64,000 nt of DNA. Origin: JAENWD01 sp963837165 (GTDB lineage: Bacteria; Acidobacteriota; Vicinamibacteria; Vicinamibacterales; JAENWD01). How positions within the stretch are numbered: the stretch's first letter is position 1; the number at the start of each line of letters is the position of its first letter. The notes beneath the pieces were generated by a model. That model made no database searches. It had not been told where the DNA came from and saw only the letters and a program-made list of their open reading frames with translations. This document shows, in pieces, positions 55,210 through 63,993 of this stretch. The position numbers were made by a program, and so were the translations under genes. The DNA lies in contig CAWIMD010000001.1 in assembly GCA_963837165.1 (NCBI GenBank), forward strand, positions 434,001-498,000, in the 5' to 3' direction.

Positions 55210-57306
55210 ATGACTGCGCCGACCGGCGGGTTCGTCCGGCTGCTTCGCGTGTACGTGCCGCGGGCGTATCTCACGCGGTTCCCGATCCTGCTGGCCGTGC
55301 TGCTCGTGGCGGCCGTGCCGTTTGCGCTGCTGGTCGTTCCGGCCGTGTTTCGGAGCATGCTGGTCCTCGACGCCGTGGGCATGGCGCTGGTGACGCTTGC
55401 CGCGACGGCGGCGGCGCTGACGGTGCTGGCGACCCGCCGGATTGTTCTGCTCCACGGGCCGGCTCGCTTCGACGTGGCATGGCCCGACGTGGCACCGGCC
55501 CTGAGCCGCCGGGCGCTCGCGGGGCATCTCGCGCTGGCCGCGCCGCTCGTCGGGACCGCCTGGTGGCTGTCGGCCACGGAAGGGCGGGTCGGCTGGTTGC
55601 GCGCGACGGTCGCGGTCGTCGCCGGCCTGGCCTCGGCCAGCGTGTTCACGCTGGGCGCCGCGCTCGTGCATGCCCTGCTCGCCGACGCCGCCGAGCCGAT
55701 GCCCGAGCTGGTCGTGCCCTCGAACCCGCTCGTGCGCGCCGCGCATGAGCGCCAATCCCCGGCGCCGTCGCCGTCTGGCTGGCCCCCGCGCCTCGCGCGA
55801 TGGCTGCGGCCGTGGCTCGGCCCCGGCTACCTCGATGCCGGTGACCGCGTCCTCCCGGCGCACCGGTTCGCGGCAGGGATCCTGCTCGTGTACTGCCTGC
55901 TGTACGTCGTCGGGTATGTGGCGTTCCAGCCCGGCGGGGCCACCGGCGCCGCGGTGCCGGCGCTGACCTACCTGCTCGCGGTCGCGACGCTCGCGACATG
56001 GCTGCTGGCCGGCATCGCCTTCTATCTCGATCGCCACCGCCTGCCCACGCTGCTGCCGCTGGTCCTCTGGTCGTTCATCGTGTGGGGCGTTTCGAAGTCG
56101 GACCACTACTTCCCCCTGATGGACGCGCCGCGCGCCGCACCACTCGCCACCCCGCAGGCGATTGCCGCATCGAGACACCCGCGACTGCTCGCCGTCGTCG
56201 CCGTGGACGGCGGCGGCATCCAGGCGGCCGGGTGGGCCGCCACGGTGCTGACCGGCATCGAGGAGCGGTGGCCGGAGTTCCAGCAGTCGGTGCGTCTCGT
56301 GAGCGGGGTCTCCGGCGGCAGCGTCGGCGCGATGTACTTCGTGAGCTCGCTGGACGGATCCGGCCGCTATGCCCCCGCGACCGGCGCCCTCGTGCGCGAG
56401 CGCGCCACGCGCGGCAGCCTGAGCGAAGCGGCCTGGGGGCTCGCGTACCCCGACCTCTGGCGCGCGCTCCTGCCGGTGCCGGCCTCGCTGCGGTTCGTCC
56501 GGGACCGCGGCTGGGCCATGGAGCAGGCGTGGCGGCGCGACTGGCCGGATTCCCCGTCGCTCGCCGACCTGCGCCGCGGCATCGCCGAGGGATGGCGCCC
56601 CGCGGTGGCGTTCAACGCGACCCGGGTGGAAAGAGGCGACCGGTTCTCCTTCGCGACCTTCGAGGTCCCCGGCGCCTGGAGCGTGCAGACCCTGCAGACG
56701 CTCTACGGCGACCGGGACATCGCCGCCAGCACCGCCGCGCGCGTCTCGGCGACCTTCCCGTACGTGACGCCCATCTCCCGCGCGCTGCCGGACGCAGGTG
56801 CGGACCGCGCGGATCACTTCGGCGACGGGGGCTACTACGACAACACCGGCATGGGCATCGCCATGCGCTGGCTGGACCAGGCGATGGCGGATCGTCCGGG
56901 CGACTACCGCGGGCTCGCGGTGGCGTTCATCCAGATCCGGTCCGGGCCCGAGCGTTCCGACACGCCCGTGAAGGACCGCGGATGGCTGTACGAAGCGATC
57001 GGGCCGCTCCAGACCCTGCTCTCCGTGCGCGTCGCAGGGCAGCGCGAGCGCGCCGCAACCGAGCTCGAGTTCCTGCAGCGTCTCTGGTGCGGTGTCGGCG
57101 TGGACATCCGCGCCTTCACCTTCGGCTTCGACCGGCCGGATCCGCCCCTCTCATGGCAGCTGACGCCTGACGAGGTGGACCGGCTGTCCGACCAGTGGCG
57201 GCAGCCCGCCAATCAGCAGGCGCTGGCGTCGCTGGTGGACCTGAGTCGCGATCCGACGGCGGACTGCGCCGCGCGCGGCGTGACGCTGACGCGGCCGGAA
57301 CCGTGA
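55210..57306 (+). CDS. Integral-membrane patatin-like phospholipase
   Basis: About 698 residues. Roughly seven membrane helices in residues 1-310, then a patatin domain. The oxyanion loop is DGGGIQAAG (about residue 334), the nucleophile elbow GVSGGSVG (G-x-S-x-G, about 366), and the dyad Asp is in GDGGYYDNTG (about 538). So the catalytic Ser-Asp pair is intact and lipid acyl hydrolysis at the membrane is likely. Start choice is uncertain: ATG 55171 in the same frame is possible, and neither has a clear ribosome site. Confidence 0.8.
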   Translation: MTAPTGGFVRLLRVYVPRAYLTRFPILLAVLLVAAVPFALLVVPAVFRSMLVLDAVGMALVTLAATAAALTVLATRRIVLLHGPARFDVAWPDVAPALSRRALAGHLALAAPLVGTAWWLSATEGRVGWLRATVAVVAGLASASVFTLGAALVHALLADAAEPMPELVVPSNPLVRAAHERQSPAPSPSGWPPRLARWLRPWLGPGYLDAGDRVLPAHRFAAGILLVYCLLYVVGYVAFQPGGATGAAVPALTYLLAVATLATWLLAGIAFYLDRHRLPTLLPLVLWSFIVWGVSKSDHYFPLMDAPRAAPLATPQAIAASRHPRLLAVVAVDGGGIQAAGWAATVLTGIEERWPEFQQSVRLVSGVSGGSVGAMYFVSSLDGSGRYAPATGALVRERATRGSLSEAAWGLAYPDLWRALLPVPASLRFVRDRGWAMEQAWRRDWPDSPSLADLRRGIAEGWRPAVAFNATRVERGDRFSFATFEVPGAWSVQTLQTLYGDRDIAASTAARVSATFPYVTPISRALPDAGADRADHFGDGGYYDNTGMGIAMRWLDQAMADRPGDYRGLAVAFIQIRSGPERSDTPVKDRGWLYEAIGPLQTLLSVRVAGQRERAATELEFLQRLWCGVGVDIRAFTFGFDRPDPPLSWQLTPDEVDRLSDQWRQPANQQALASLVDLSRDPTADCAARGVTLTRPEP

Positions 57307-57333
57307 ACCCGAGAACCGTGAACCTGTGAACCC
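57297..57333. repeat. CCGTGAACC word repeat
   Basis: Four variants of GAACC(C/G)TGA starting in the last codons of the patatin gene. The same words recur at 61849-61890. Confidence 0.65.
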
Positions 57334-57387
57334 CGTCTAAGCTGCCAGCCGGAGGCCTGCGCCTGCGGCTCTGGACAAGGGCCGCCC

Positions 57388-59883
57388 ATGCGCAACCTCA
57401 CGCTCGCCTTCCGCACCCTCTCGAAGACCCCGTTCGTGACCGCCGTGGCGGTCGTCTCGCTCGCGCTCGGCATCGGCGCGAACGCGGCCATCTTCTCGCT
57501 GTTCAACCAGCTGCTGCTCCGGCCGCTGCCGGTGGTCCATCCCGGGACGCTGGTGAACCTCGGCGCCCCCGGACCGAAGCCCGGCAGCCAGTCGTGCAAC
57601 AACGCCGGAGACTGCGACGAGGTCTTCAGCTACCTGATGTTCAAGGATCTCCAGCGCGCCGCCGCTCCCTTCAGCGGCGTGGCGGCCCACCGGATCTTCG
57701 GGACCAACCTCGCGTACCGGGGCGAGACGATGAGCGGCGAGGGCATGCTGGTGTCGGGGAGCTACTTCCCGGTGCTCGGGCTGCAGCCCGCGCTCGGCCG
57801 GCTGATCGGCCCCGAAGACGATCGCGCCCTCGGCCAGGCGACTGTCGTCGTGCTCGGCTACGACTACTGGCAGACGCGCTTCGGCCAGAGCCCGAACGTG
57901 CTGAACGACACGCTGGTCGTGAACGGTCAGCACCTCACCATCGTCGGGGTGGCGCCCGGCGGCTTCGACGGCACCACGCTCGGCAGCAAGCCGCAGGTCT
58001 ACGTGCCGATCACGCTGCGCGAGTCGATGGAGCCCGGCTTCAAAGACTTCGACAACCGGAGGAGTTACTGGGCGTACCTGTTTGCCAGGCTGAAGCCCGG
58101 CGTGTCGATCGATCAGGCGCGCGTCGCGGCCAACGGCCCGTACCATGCCATCATCAACGACGTCGAGGCGCCGCTCCAGAAGGGGATGAGCGACCAGACG
58201 ATGAAGCGGTTCCGGGTGCGCGAGCTCACGGTCGTTCCCGGGGCGCGGGGCCAGAGCTCGGTGAGCCGGGAGGCCAAGGCGCCGATGACGCTGCTGCTGG
58301 GCGTGACGGCGTTCGTCCTGCTGATTGCCTGTGCCAACATCGCCAACCTGCTCCTGGCGCGTGCCGCGGCCCGATCGACCGAGATGGCCGTGCGCGCGTC
58401 GGTGGGCGCGAGCCGCTGGCAGCTCGTGCGCCAGTTGCTGACCGAGTCGCTCGTGCTGGCGGTGCTCGGTGGCGCGGCCGGACTCCTCGTCGCGCGCTGG
58501 ACGCTCGACCTGATTGCCTCGTTGCTGCCCGAGGATGCGTCACGCACGCTCGTCTTCAGCCTGGACCCGCCGGTCCTCCTGTTTGCCGGCGCGCTCGCCC
58601 TCGGCACGGGCCTGCTCTTCGGCCTGTTCCCCGCCATTCACACCACGCGGCCCGACCTGGTGCCGCTGCTCAAGGGACAGGCGGGGCAGCCCGGCGGCGC
58701 GAAGTCCGCCTCCCGGTTCCGGACCTCGCTCGCCACGCTGCAGATTGCGCTGTCGATGGCGCTGCTCGTGGCGGCGGGGCTGTTCACGCGCAGCCTCTTC
58801 AACATCAGCCGCGTGGACCTCGGGCTCAAGATCGATCACCTCATCACCTTCAGCATCTCGCCGGAGTTGAGCGGCTACGTGTCCGAGCGTTCGCGTGAGC
58901 TGTTCGAGCGCGTCGAGGACCGCCTGGCGGGGGTGCCGGGCGTCACGTCGGTGACCGCGTCGATGGTGCCCGCGCTGTCGGGCAGCAACTGGGGCAGCGA
59001 TGTATCGGTGGAAGGCTTCAAGAAGGGCCCCGACACCGATGCCAACGCGCGGTACAACGAGATCGGCGCCGGGTACTTCCGCGTCATGGGCATTCCGCTC
59101 ATCGCCGGGCGCGAGTTCACCCGAGCCGACCGTCTCGACGCACCGAAGGTGGCCATCGTCAATCAGGCCTTTGCCAGGAAGTTCAACCTCGGCAACGACG
59201 TCGTGGGACGCCATCTCTCCTCGGGCGGCGACGACAAGCTCGACACCGAGATCGTCGGCTACGTGCAGGACGCGAAGTACAGCGAGGTCAAGGGGCCGAT
59301 CCCGCCGCTCTTCTTCCGTCCCTACGCTCAGGACGACGGCATCGGGTACATCAACTTCTACGTGCGCACGTCGCTCGACGAGGACGCGCTCCTCCCGGTG
59401 CTGCCGAAGGTGGTCGCCGAACTCGATCCGAACCTCCCGGTCGAGAACATCCGGACGATGACCCGGCAGGTGCGTGAGAACGTCTTCCTCGATCGGTTCA
59501 TCAGCGTGCTCTCGGCCGCCTTTGCCTGCCTCGCGACGCTGCTCGCGGCCGTCGGACTCTACGGTGTGCTTGCCTACACCGTGGCGCAGCGCACCCGCGA
59601 GATCGGCCTGCGCATGGCACTCGGCGCCGAGCCCGGCCGGGTGCGCCGGATGGTGCTGCGGCAGGTGGCGCTGATGACGCTCGTCGGCGGGACGATCGGC
59701 CTGCTCGCCTCGATCTGGCTCGGCGGCCTGGCCGCCTCACTGCTCTTCGAGCTGAAGGGACGCGATCCGCTGGTGCTCGCGGTCTCTGCCGTCCTGCTGA
59801 GCGCGGTCGCGATGGGGGCCGGGTTCCTGCCGGCGCATCGCGCGTCCCGCATCGATCCGATGCGGGCACTCAGATACGAATAG
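57388..59883 (+). CDS. ADOP-type ABC permease (two MacB cores, two FtsX domains)
   Basis: 831 residues, the usual size for the acidobacterial ADOP family. It opens MRNLTLAFRTLSKTPFVTAV and LALGIGANAAIFSLFNQLL, then a first MacB core (GSYFPVLGLQPALGRLIGPE, DDYWQTRFGQ-like), FtsX helices with CANIANLLLARAAARSTEMA, a second core (YFRVMGIPLIAGREFTRAD, ETVGYVQDAKYSEVK-like) and a last FtsX domain ending AHRASRIDPMRALRYE. No ATPase is adjacent, which is common in this family. Cargo unknown. Confidence 0.92.
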   Translation: MRNLTLAFRTLSKTPFVTAVAVVSLALGIGANAAIFSLFNQLLLRPLPVVHPGTLVNLGAPGPKPGSQSCNNAGDCDEVFSYLMFKDLQRAAAPFSGVAAHRIFGTNLAYRGETMSGEGMLVSGSYFPVLGLQPALGRLIGPEDDRALGQATVVVLGYDYWQTRFGQSPNVLNDTLVVNGQHLTIVGVAPGGFDGTTLGSKPQVYVPITLRESMEPGFKDFDNRRSYWAYLFARLKPGVSIDQARVAANGPYHAIINDVEAPLQKGMSDQTMKRFRVRELTVVPGARGQSSVSREAKAPMTLLLGVTAFVLLIACANIANLLLARAAARSTEMAVRASVGASRWQLVRQLLTESLVLAVLGGAAGLLVARWTLDLIASLLPEDASRTLVFSLDPPVLLFAGALALGTGLLFGLFPAIHTTRPDLVPLLKGQAGQPGGAKSASRFRTSLATLQIALSMALLVAAGLFTRSLFNISRVDLGLKIDHLITFSISPELSGYVSERSRELFERVEDRLAGVPGVTSVTASMVPALSGSNWGSDVSVEGFKKGPDTDANARYNEIGAGYFRVMGIPLIAGREFTRADRLDAPKVAIVNQAFARKFNLGNDVVGRHLSSGGDDKLDTEIVGYVQDAKYSEVKGPIPPLFFRPYAQDDGIGYINFYVRTSLDEDALLPVLPKVVAELDPNLPVENIRTMTRQVRENVFLDRFISVLSAAFACLATLLAAVGLYGVLAYTVAQRTREIGLRMALGAEPGRVRRMVLRQVALMTLVGGTIGLLASIWLGGLAASLLFELKGRDPLVLAVSAVLLSAVAMGAGFLPAHRASRIDPMRALRYE

Positions 59884-59908
59884 CTGAAACCGAGCGTGAG
59901 AAAGAAAT

Positions 59909-60012
59909 CAACTCCCAACCTCCAACTTCCAACCCCCAAGGGACAAATTGCTGAACGAGTTGGCTCGATGCGCTTGGGAGTTGGGAATTGGGAGTTGGGA
60001 TTTGACGAATTC
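59909..60012. repeat. AACTCCCAA / TTGGGAGTTGGG hairpin element, copy 2
   Basis: CAACTCCCAACCTCCAACTT on the left, GGGAGTTGGGAATTGGGAG on the right, and a centre with CTGAACGAGTTGGCTCGATG that matches the centre of the element at 29733. In minus sense it lies just past the panB stop. Confidence 0.75.
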
Positions 60013-60029
60013 TTCACGGGCTCTGAGAA

Positions 60030-60881
60030 CTAGAAACGCTCGAACCGCTCCCGCTCCTCGTCGCTCATCCCGTAGGTGTGCCGATCCTCTGGATAGGCGC
60101 CGGTTCGCACGTCTGACGCATACGAGATCAGGGCTCTGGAGATCTCGTCGGCCAGGTTGGCGTAGCGCTTGACGAACCGCGGGGCGGGATCCGGCGTCAG
60201 GCCCAGCAGATCGTGCCAGACGAGCACCTGGCCGTCGCAGGAGGCACCCGCGCCGATCCCGATCGTCGGGATCGCGAGCGCGGCGGTGATGCGCGCGGCG
60301 ACCGGGGGCGGGATGGCCTCGAGCACGAGGGCGGCGCAGCCGGCGGCTTCGAGCGCGATCGCCCCGTCGCAGAGCCGCCTGGCGCCCTCCGCCGTGCGGC
60401 CCTGCGGGGTGTAGCCGCCGAGCATCGTCGCCGATTGCGGCGTCAGGCCGATGTGGCCCATGACGGGAATGCCGGCGTCCACGATCGCCCGCACGCGCGA
60501 GAGCCGCCGGTCCGCCCCTTCCAGCTTCACCACGTCGGCGCCGCCCTCCTTCACGAGGCGGACCGCGCTGGCGACCGCCCGCTCGTCGGACTCCTGGTAG
60601 CTCCCGAACGGCAGATCCCCGACCACCATCGCGCGCTGCGCCGTGCGGCTCACGGCGCGCGTCATCGAGATCATCTCGTCCAGCGTCACCGGCAGCGTCG
60701 AGCCGTGGCCGAACACCACCATCGCCGCCGAGTCGCCCACGAGCAGCAGGTCCAGGCCCGCGGCGTCGGCAAGCCGCGCGCTGGGCGCGTCATACGCGGT
60801 CACCATGACAATGCGCTCGGCGCGGCGCTTCATCTCGGCCAGGCGTGGCAGCGACAGTTTGTCGGACGGGCGCAGGCTCAT
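60030..60881 (-). CDS. panB: 3-methyl-2-oxobutanoate hydroxymethyltransferase PanB
   Basis: 283 residues, slightly longer than usual at the C-terminus (ending EERERFERF). It adds a hydroxymethyl group to 2-oxoisovalerate to make ketopantoate. Family regions: IVMVTAYDAPSARLADAAGL, LLVGDSAAMVVFGHGSTLPV (Mg-binding Asp), VVGDLPFGSYQESDE, GADVVKLEGA, IPVMGHIGLTPQSATMLGGY, VLEAIPPPVAARITAALAIP and TIGIGAGASCDGQVLVWHD. Overlaps panC by four bases. Confidence 0.95.
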   Translation of the reverse strand: MSLRPSDKLSLPRLAEMKRRAERIVMVTAYDAPSARLADAAGLDLLLVGDSAAMVVFGHGSTLPVTLDEMISMTRAVSRTAQRAMVVGDLPFGSYQESDERAVASAVRLVKEGGADVVKLEGADRRLSRVRAIVDAGIPVMGHIGLTPQSATMLGGYTPQGRTAEGARRLCDGAIALEAAGCAALVLEAIPPPVAARITAALAIPTIGIGAGASCDGQVLVWHDLLGLTPDPAPRFVKRYANLADEISRALISYASDVRTGAYPEDRHTYGMSDEERERFERF

Positions 60882-61645
60882 GGCGTATCTCCCTCGAGCG
60901 GCATGTTGTCGATCAGGCGCACGCCGCCGACGCGCACCGCGGCCGCCAGGACCGGCGGCGTGAAAGGCGCGATCTCGACGTACTCCACGTCGAGGTCCGC
61001 CAGCAGGGCCCGCGCCTCGTCCAGGCGCCGCGTGGCGAGCGCCCGGGGCAGCGCGAGCGCCCGCGCCCGATCCGATGGCGACAGCCGCACATTGCGTGAG
61101 GAGAGTGCCAGGCCGTCGGCGTCGCGGACCGTGGGGAGCACGCGGAGGCGCACGCGGAGGTTGAAGTCGCGGATCATGCGCCGGATGACCTCCACCTGCT
61201 GCGCGTCCTTCTGGCCGAAGTACACCACGTCGGCGCCGACGATGTTGAACAGCGTCAGGCAGACGGTCGCGACACCGCGAAAGTGACCGGGCCGGAACGC
61301 GCCCTCCAGCACCGTGCCCAGCTCGCCCACCTCGACGCCGGTGTCGAAGCCGGGCGGATAGATCTCGTCCGGACCCGGCGCGAACAGGACGTCCACGCCC
61401 GCGGCGTCGGCAATCGCGCGATCGCGTGCCTCGTCCCGCGGGTATCGGTCGAGATCCGCCGGATCGTTGAACTGGCTTGGATTGACGAACAGGCTGACCA
61501 CGGCGGTCGCGCACTCCGCGCGGGCCGCGGCGAAGAGCGACACGTGCCCGGCGTGAAACGCGCCCATCGTCGGGACGAAGCCCACCGGGCGGGGTCGTCC
61601 GGCGAGCGCCGCCCGGAGGTCGTCGCGCGTGCGAACGAGGTCCAT
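60878..61645 (-). CDS. panC: Pantoate--beta-alanine ligase PanC
   Basis: 255 residues. It joins pantoate and beta-alanine with ATP to form pantothenate, the coenzyme A precursor. HIGH-like motif FVPTMGAFHAGH, then LFVNPSQFNDPADLDRYPRD, FGQKDAQQVEVIRRMIRDFN, and the KMSKS-like region DGLALSSRNVRLSP. The ATGA overlap with panB and shared strand make a two-gene pantothenate operon. Confidence 0.95.
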   Translation of the reverse strand: MDLVRTRDDLRAALAGRPRPVGFVPTMGAFHAGHVSLFAAARAECATAVVSLFVNPSQFNDPADLDRYPRDEARDRAIADAAGVDVLFAPGPDEIYPPGFDTGVEVGELGTVLEGAFRPGHFRGVATVCLTLFNIVGADVVYFGQKDAQQVEVIRRMIRDFNLRVRLRVLPTVRDADGLALSSRNVRLSPSDRARALALPRALATRRLDEARALLADLDVEYVEIAPFTPPVLAAAVRVGGVRLIDNMPLEGDTP

Positions 61646-61660
61646 GAAGGAAGGGGCGGG

Positions 61661-61825
61661 CTAGCGGTTCTTCGAGCGCTCGCGTTCCTGCTTGCGGCGC
61701 TCCTCGCGCATCTTCTCCTGGACGTACTCGTGCGGGTTGCGCGGCGGGCGTGGCCCCTTCTCGATCTGCTCCTCGAGCCGCCGCGCGCGCGACGCCTCGG
61801 GGGTCTCGTCGCGGTTCTTTGGCAC
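61661..61825 (-). CDS. Small highly charged protein (54 residues)
   Basis: GTG 61825 to TAG 61661. It reads PKNRDETPEASRARRLEEQI, EKGPRPPRNPHEYVQEKMRE and ERRKQERERSKNR, a charged helix with a Pro-rich turn. It ends 15 bases before panC on the same strand, so it is likely the first gene of the pantothenate transcript. The function is unknown. Codon usage looks like its neighbours, supporting a real gene. Confidence 0.6.
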   Translation of the reverse strand: MPKNRDETPEASRARRLEEQIEKGPRPPRNPHEYVQEKMREERRKQERERSKNR

Positions 61826-61848
61826 GGATCGATTCTAGCACCTGACGG

Positions 61849-61890
61849 AACCGAGAACCGTGAACCGTGAACCCGTGAACCGTGAACCCG
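61849..61890. repeat. ACCGTGAACC tandem repeat
   Basis: About five copies of AACC(C)GTGA between two minus-strand genes. Same word family as at 57297. Confidence 0.75.
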
Positions 61891-61891
61891 T

Positions 61892-62743
61892 TTACCCCCG
61901 CCGCAGCAGCCGCGCGATGTGCGCCTCGATCATGGCGGCCCGCCCCGACGAGGCGCGCGGCGTGCCGCTGGCCTGCACGAGCGAGGCGAACCGGGCGCCC
62001 GCCTTCTTCATCTTCGGCGCCGTCCGGCGGATGCGCTGCGGCGTGTGCGTCTGCCTGTCCACCCACTCGCGCGAGCTCATCGACGAGGTGCCGAAGACGC
62101 CCAGGTCCGCCACGGTCTTCCCGCTGCCGAACCAGCGCAGCTGGTACCAGTGGTCGTCCTTGGTGTTGTGCCAGCTGATGTAGCCGCCCTTCAGGACCTC
62201 CCGCGGCTTCCTGATGGCTCCCGTGAAGCTGTAGCGGACCCCGGTGACCGAGACCGGATCGAAGAACTGCGGGGTGTAGAAGTCCGAGACGAGCACGTCG
62301 TTCGCCGTGTAGCCGAACTGGGCGGCTTCCGACGGGTCGCAGACCTCGACCAGGAACTCGACACGGCCCTGCTTCTTCGCTTCCTTCGGCGCCGGGCCGG
62401 CAATCAGCCGCTCGCCGAACGGGTCGGCCAGCATCTCCAGCGCTTCGTGGCTGGCGGTCAGCGTCCAGTCCTCGGACGCCTGCACGAGGGCGAACGGCTG
62501 GCCGGAGTTGTCGAGATGAATGCCCGCCGCCTCGTAGTTCGTCGCGACATCGTCGCGGACGATGATCGGCCAGTAGCCGAGGGGAACGTCGGAGAGCTCG
62601 GCAAAGGCGTCAACCGTCGGCTGCACGTCCCAGATGGGCCCGAAGTCGCGCGACGCCTGCTTCTGGAGCGCCGCGCTCACCCGGGTGACCTCGGAGAGCG
62701 GCACCGACGAGGACTGGGAGACGAGGGCGACCTGTTGCAGCAT
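61892..62743 (-). CDS. Conserved hypothetical protein with an HExxE-like motif
   Basis: 283 residues from ATG 62743, with AGGAGG upstream. It has no signal peptide or membrane helix. Landmarks are RDFGPIWDVQPTVDAF, YWPIIVRDD, WTLTASHEALEMLADPFGER (His-Glu-x-x-Glu) and EVCDPSEAAQFGY. SDFYTPQFFDP and GGYISWHNTKDDHWYQLRWF follow. The HE-x-x-E helix suggests metal binding and perhaps a peptidase-like fold. I know no assigned function. Confidence 0.7.
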   Translation of the reverse strand: MLQQVALVSQSSSVPLSEVTRVSAALQKQASRDFGPIWDVQPTVDAFAELSDVPLGYWPIIVRDDVATNYEAAGIHLDNSGQPFALVQASEDWTLTASHEALEMLADPFGERLIAGPAPKEAKKQGRVEFLVEVCDPSEAAQFGYTANDVLVSDFYTPQFFDPVSVTGVRYSFTGAIRKPREVLKGGYISWHNTKDDHWYQLRWFGSGKTVADLGVFGTSSMSSREWVDRQTHTPQRIRRTAPKMKKAGARFASLVQASGTPRASSGRAAMIEAHIARLLRRG

Positions 62744-62901
62744 GTGGAACCTCCTGCGGGCCCGAGGGCCTGCTCAGGTACAGAGGGTCAAACGAGCGCC
62801 GCCGGCGCGCCGAACGCCGGTGCGCCCGGGAGTGTGCAAGGGCGCTTCGGGGGGAGCGGTCCAGGCCGGATGAGCTGCACTTCCTCCGCGCGAAGACGTG
62901 A

Positions 62902-63900
62902 TCAGGGCGTGGATGCCGCCGGTGGGTTGATGGTCGCCTGGACCTCGGGGTCGTGCAGGTTGTCCAGCGTCACCAGCATGACGCCGGTGTCCACCGTCTT
63001 CGGCACGGGTTTGCCCTGCAGGTGCTCGACCATCGTCCGGATGCCCTGGTATCCCATGTTCACCGGGTTCTGGACGACCAGTCCCTTGATCTCGCCGCGC
63101 TCGAGCGGCGCGATGAATCCCGAGCTGTAGTCGAAGCCGACGAAGGTGATCCTGCCGGCCTTGCCGATGTCCTGAAGGGCCAGCAGCATCCCGGCCGTGG
63201 ACGACTCGTTGGGCGTGAAGATGCCGTCGAGCGTCTCGGCGAACCGGTTGAGCAGGTTTTCCGAGGCGCGCTTGGCCGTATCGCGCGTGGCGCCGGCGTA
63301 CTGGTCCGAGGAGATCACGGTCACGCCGGGAAACCCTGTCTTCAGCGCGTCGAGGAAGCCGGATTCGCGCTCTTCGGTGGCCGCGGACCCTTCCTGGTAG
63401 CGGAGGAGGAGCACGGTGCCCTTCCCGTGGAGCAGCTCGCCCATGCGCCGCCCCGCGAGCTCGCCGCCCTTGCGGTTGTCGGTCGAGACGTAGCTGACCT
63501 GCTTGCTCGTGTCGTCCAGGGCGGAATCGAAGATCACGGTGGGGATGCCGGCCTCGGCGGCCTCCTCGACGGGCCGCACGAGGGCATGGCTGTCGAGCGG
63601 GGCGAGGACGATGCCGTTGACGCCCTGGCTGATGAAGCCCTCGACCACCTCGAGCTGCTGCTCGCGGTCGTCCTCGCGCAGGGGAGCCTTCCAGAGCACC
63701 TCGACCGGCACGCCCTGCGCGCGAAACTCCGCCGCGGCCTTCTCGGCCCCGAGGTGCACGCGCTTCCAGTGCTCGTGGGTGGAGCCCTTGGGCACCATCG
63801 CGATGCGGTAGCCCTTCGAGGTGTCGGTGTGCCCGCACCCGACCAGGCTCGAGGCGAGCAGGACCGCAGCGGCACGCGTGCGGGACGAGGTCATCATCAC
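62902..63900 (-). CDS. Substrate-binding lipoprotein of a sugar ABC transporter (Peripla_BP_4)
   Basis: 332 residues. The signal peptide ends in a lipobox (SLVGCG). The mature protein has the two-lobed LacI/RbsB-like fold: YRIAMVPKGSTHEHWKRVHL, VEGFISQGVNGIVLAPLDSH, GIPTVIFDSALDDT, YVSTDNRKGGELAGRRMGEL, DGIFTPNESSTAGMLLALQD and ITFVGFDYSSGFIAPLERGE. It would capture a sugar or polyol in the periplasm. The permease and ATPase genes are not in the window downstream; they may lie beyond its right edge. Confidence 0.9.
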   Translation of the reverse strand: MMMTSSRTRAAAVLLASSLVGCGHTDTSKGYRIAMVPKGSTHEHWKRVHLGAEKAAAEFRAQGVPVEVLWKAPLREDDREQQLEVVEGFISQGVNGIVLAPLDSHALVRPVEEAAEAGIPTVIFDSALDDTSKQVSYVSTDNRKGGELAGRRMGELLHGKGTVLLLRYQEGSAATEERESGFLDALKTGFPGVTVISSDQYAGATRDTAKRASENLLNRFAETLDGIFTPNESSTAGMLLALQDIGKAGRITFVGFDYSSGFIAPLERGEIKGLVVQNPVNMGYQGIRTMVEHLQGKPVPKTVDTGVMLVTLDNLHDPEVQATINPPAASTP

Positions 63901-63917
63901 GCGATGATAGCGCCCGA

Positions 63918-63993
63918 TCCTCCAGATCCCCAGCCCCCAGATCCCCAGATCCCCAGATCCCCAGATCCCCAGATCCCCAGATCCCCAGATCCC
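63918..63993. repeat. CCCCAGAT tandem repeat (8-bp unit), second locus
   Basis: About eight copies of CCCCAGAT, a few imperfect, upstream of the binding-lipoprotein gene at the right edge. Same unit as at 42976-43019. Confidence 0.85.

Noticed and set aside
54436..56817. 793-codon minus-strand frame opposite the patatin gene
   Set aside because: No recognisable domain; it runs through a repeat and the antisense of catalytic patatin motifs.
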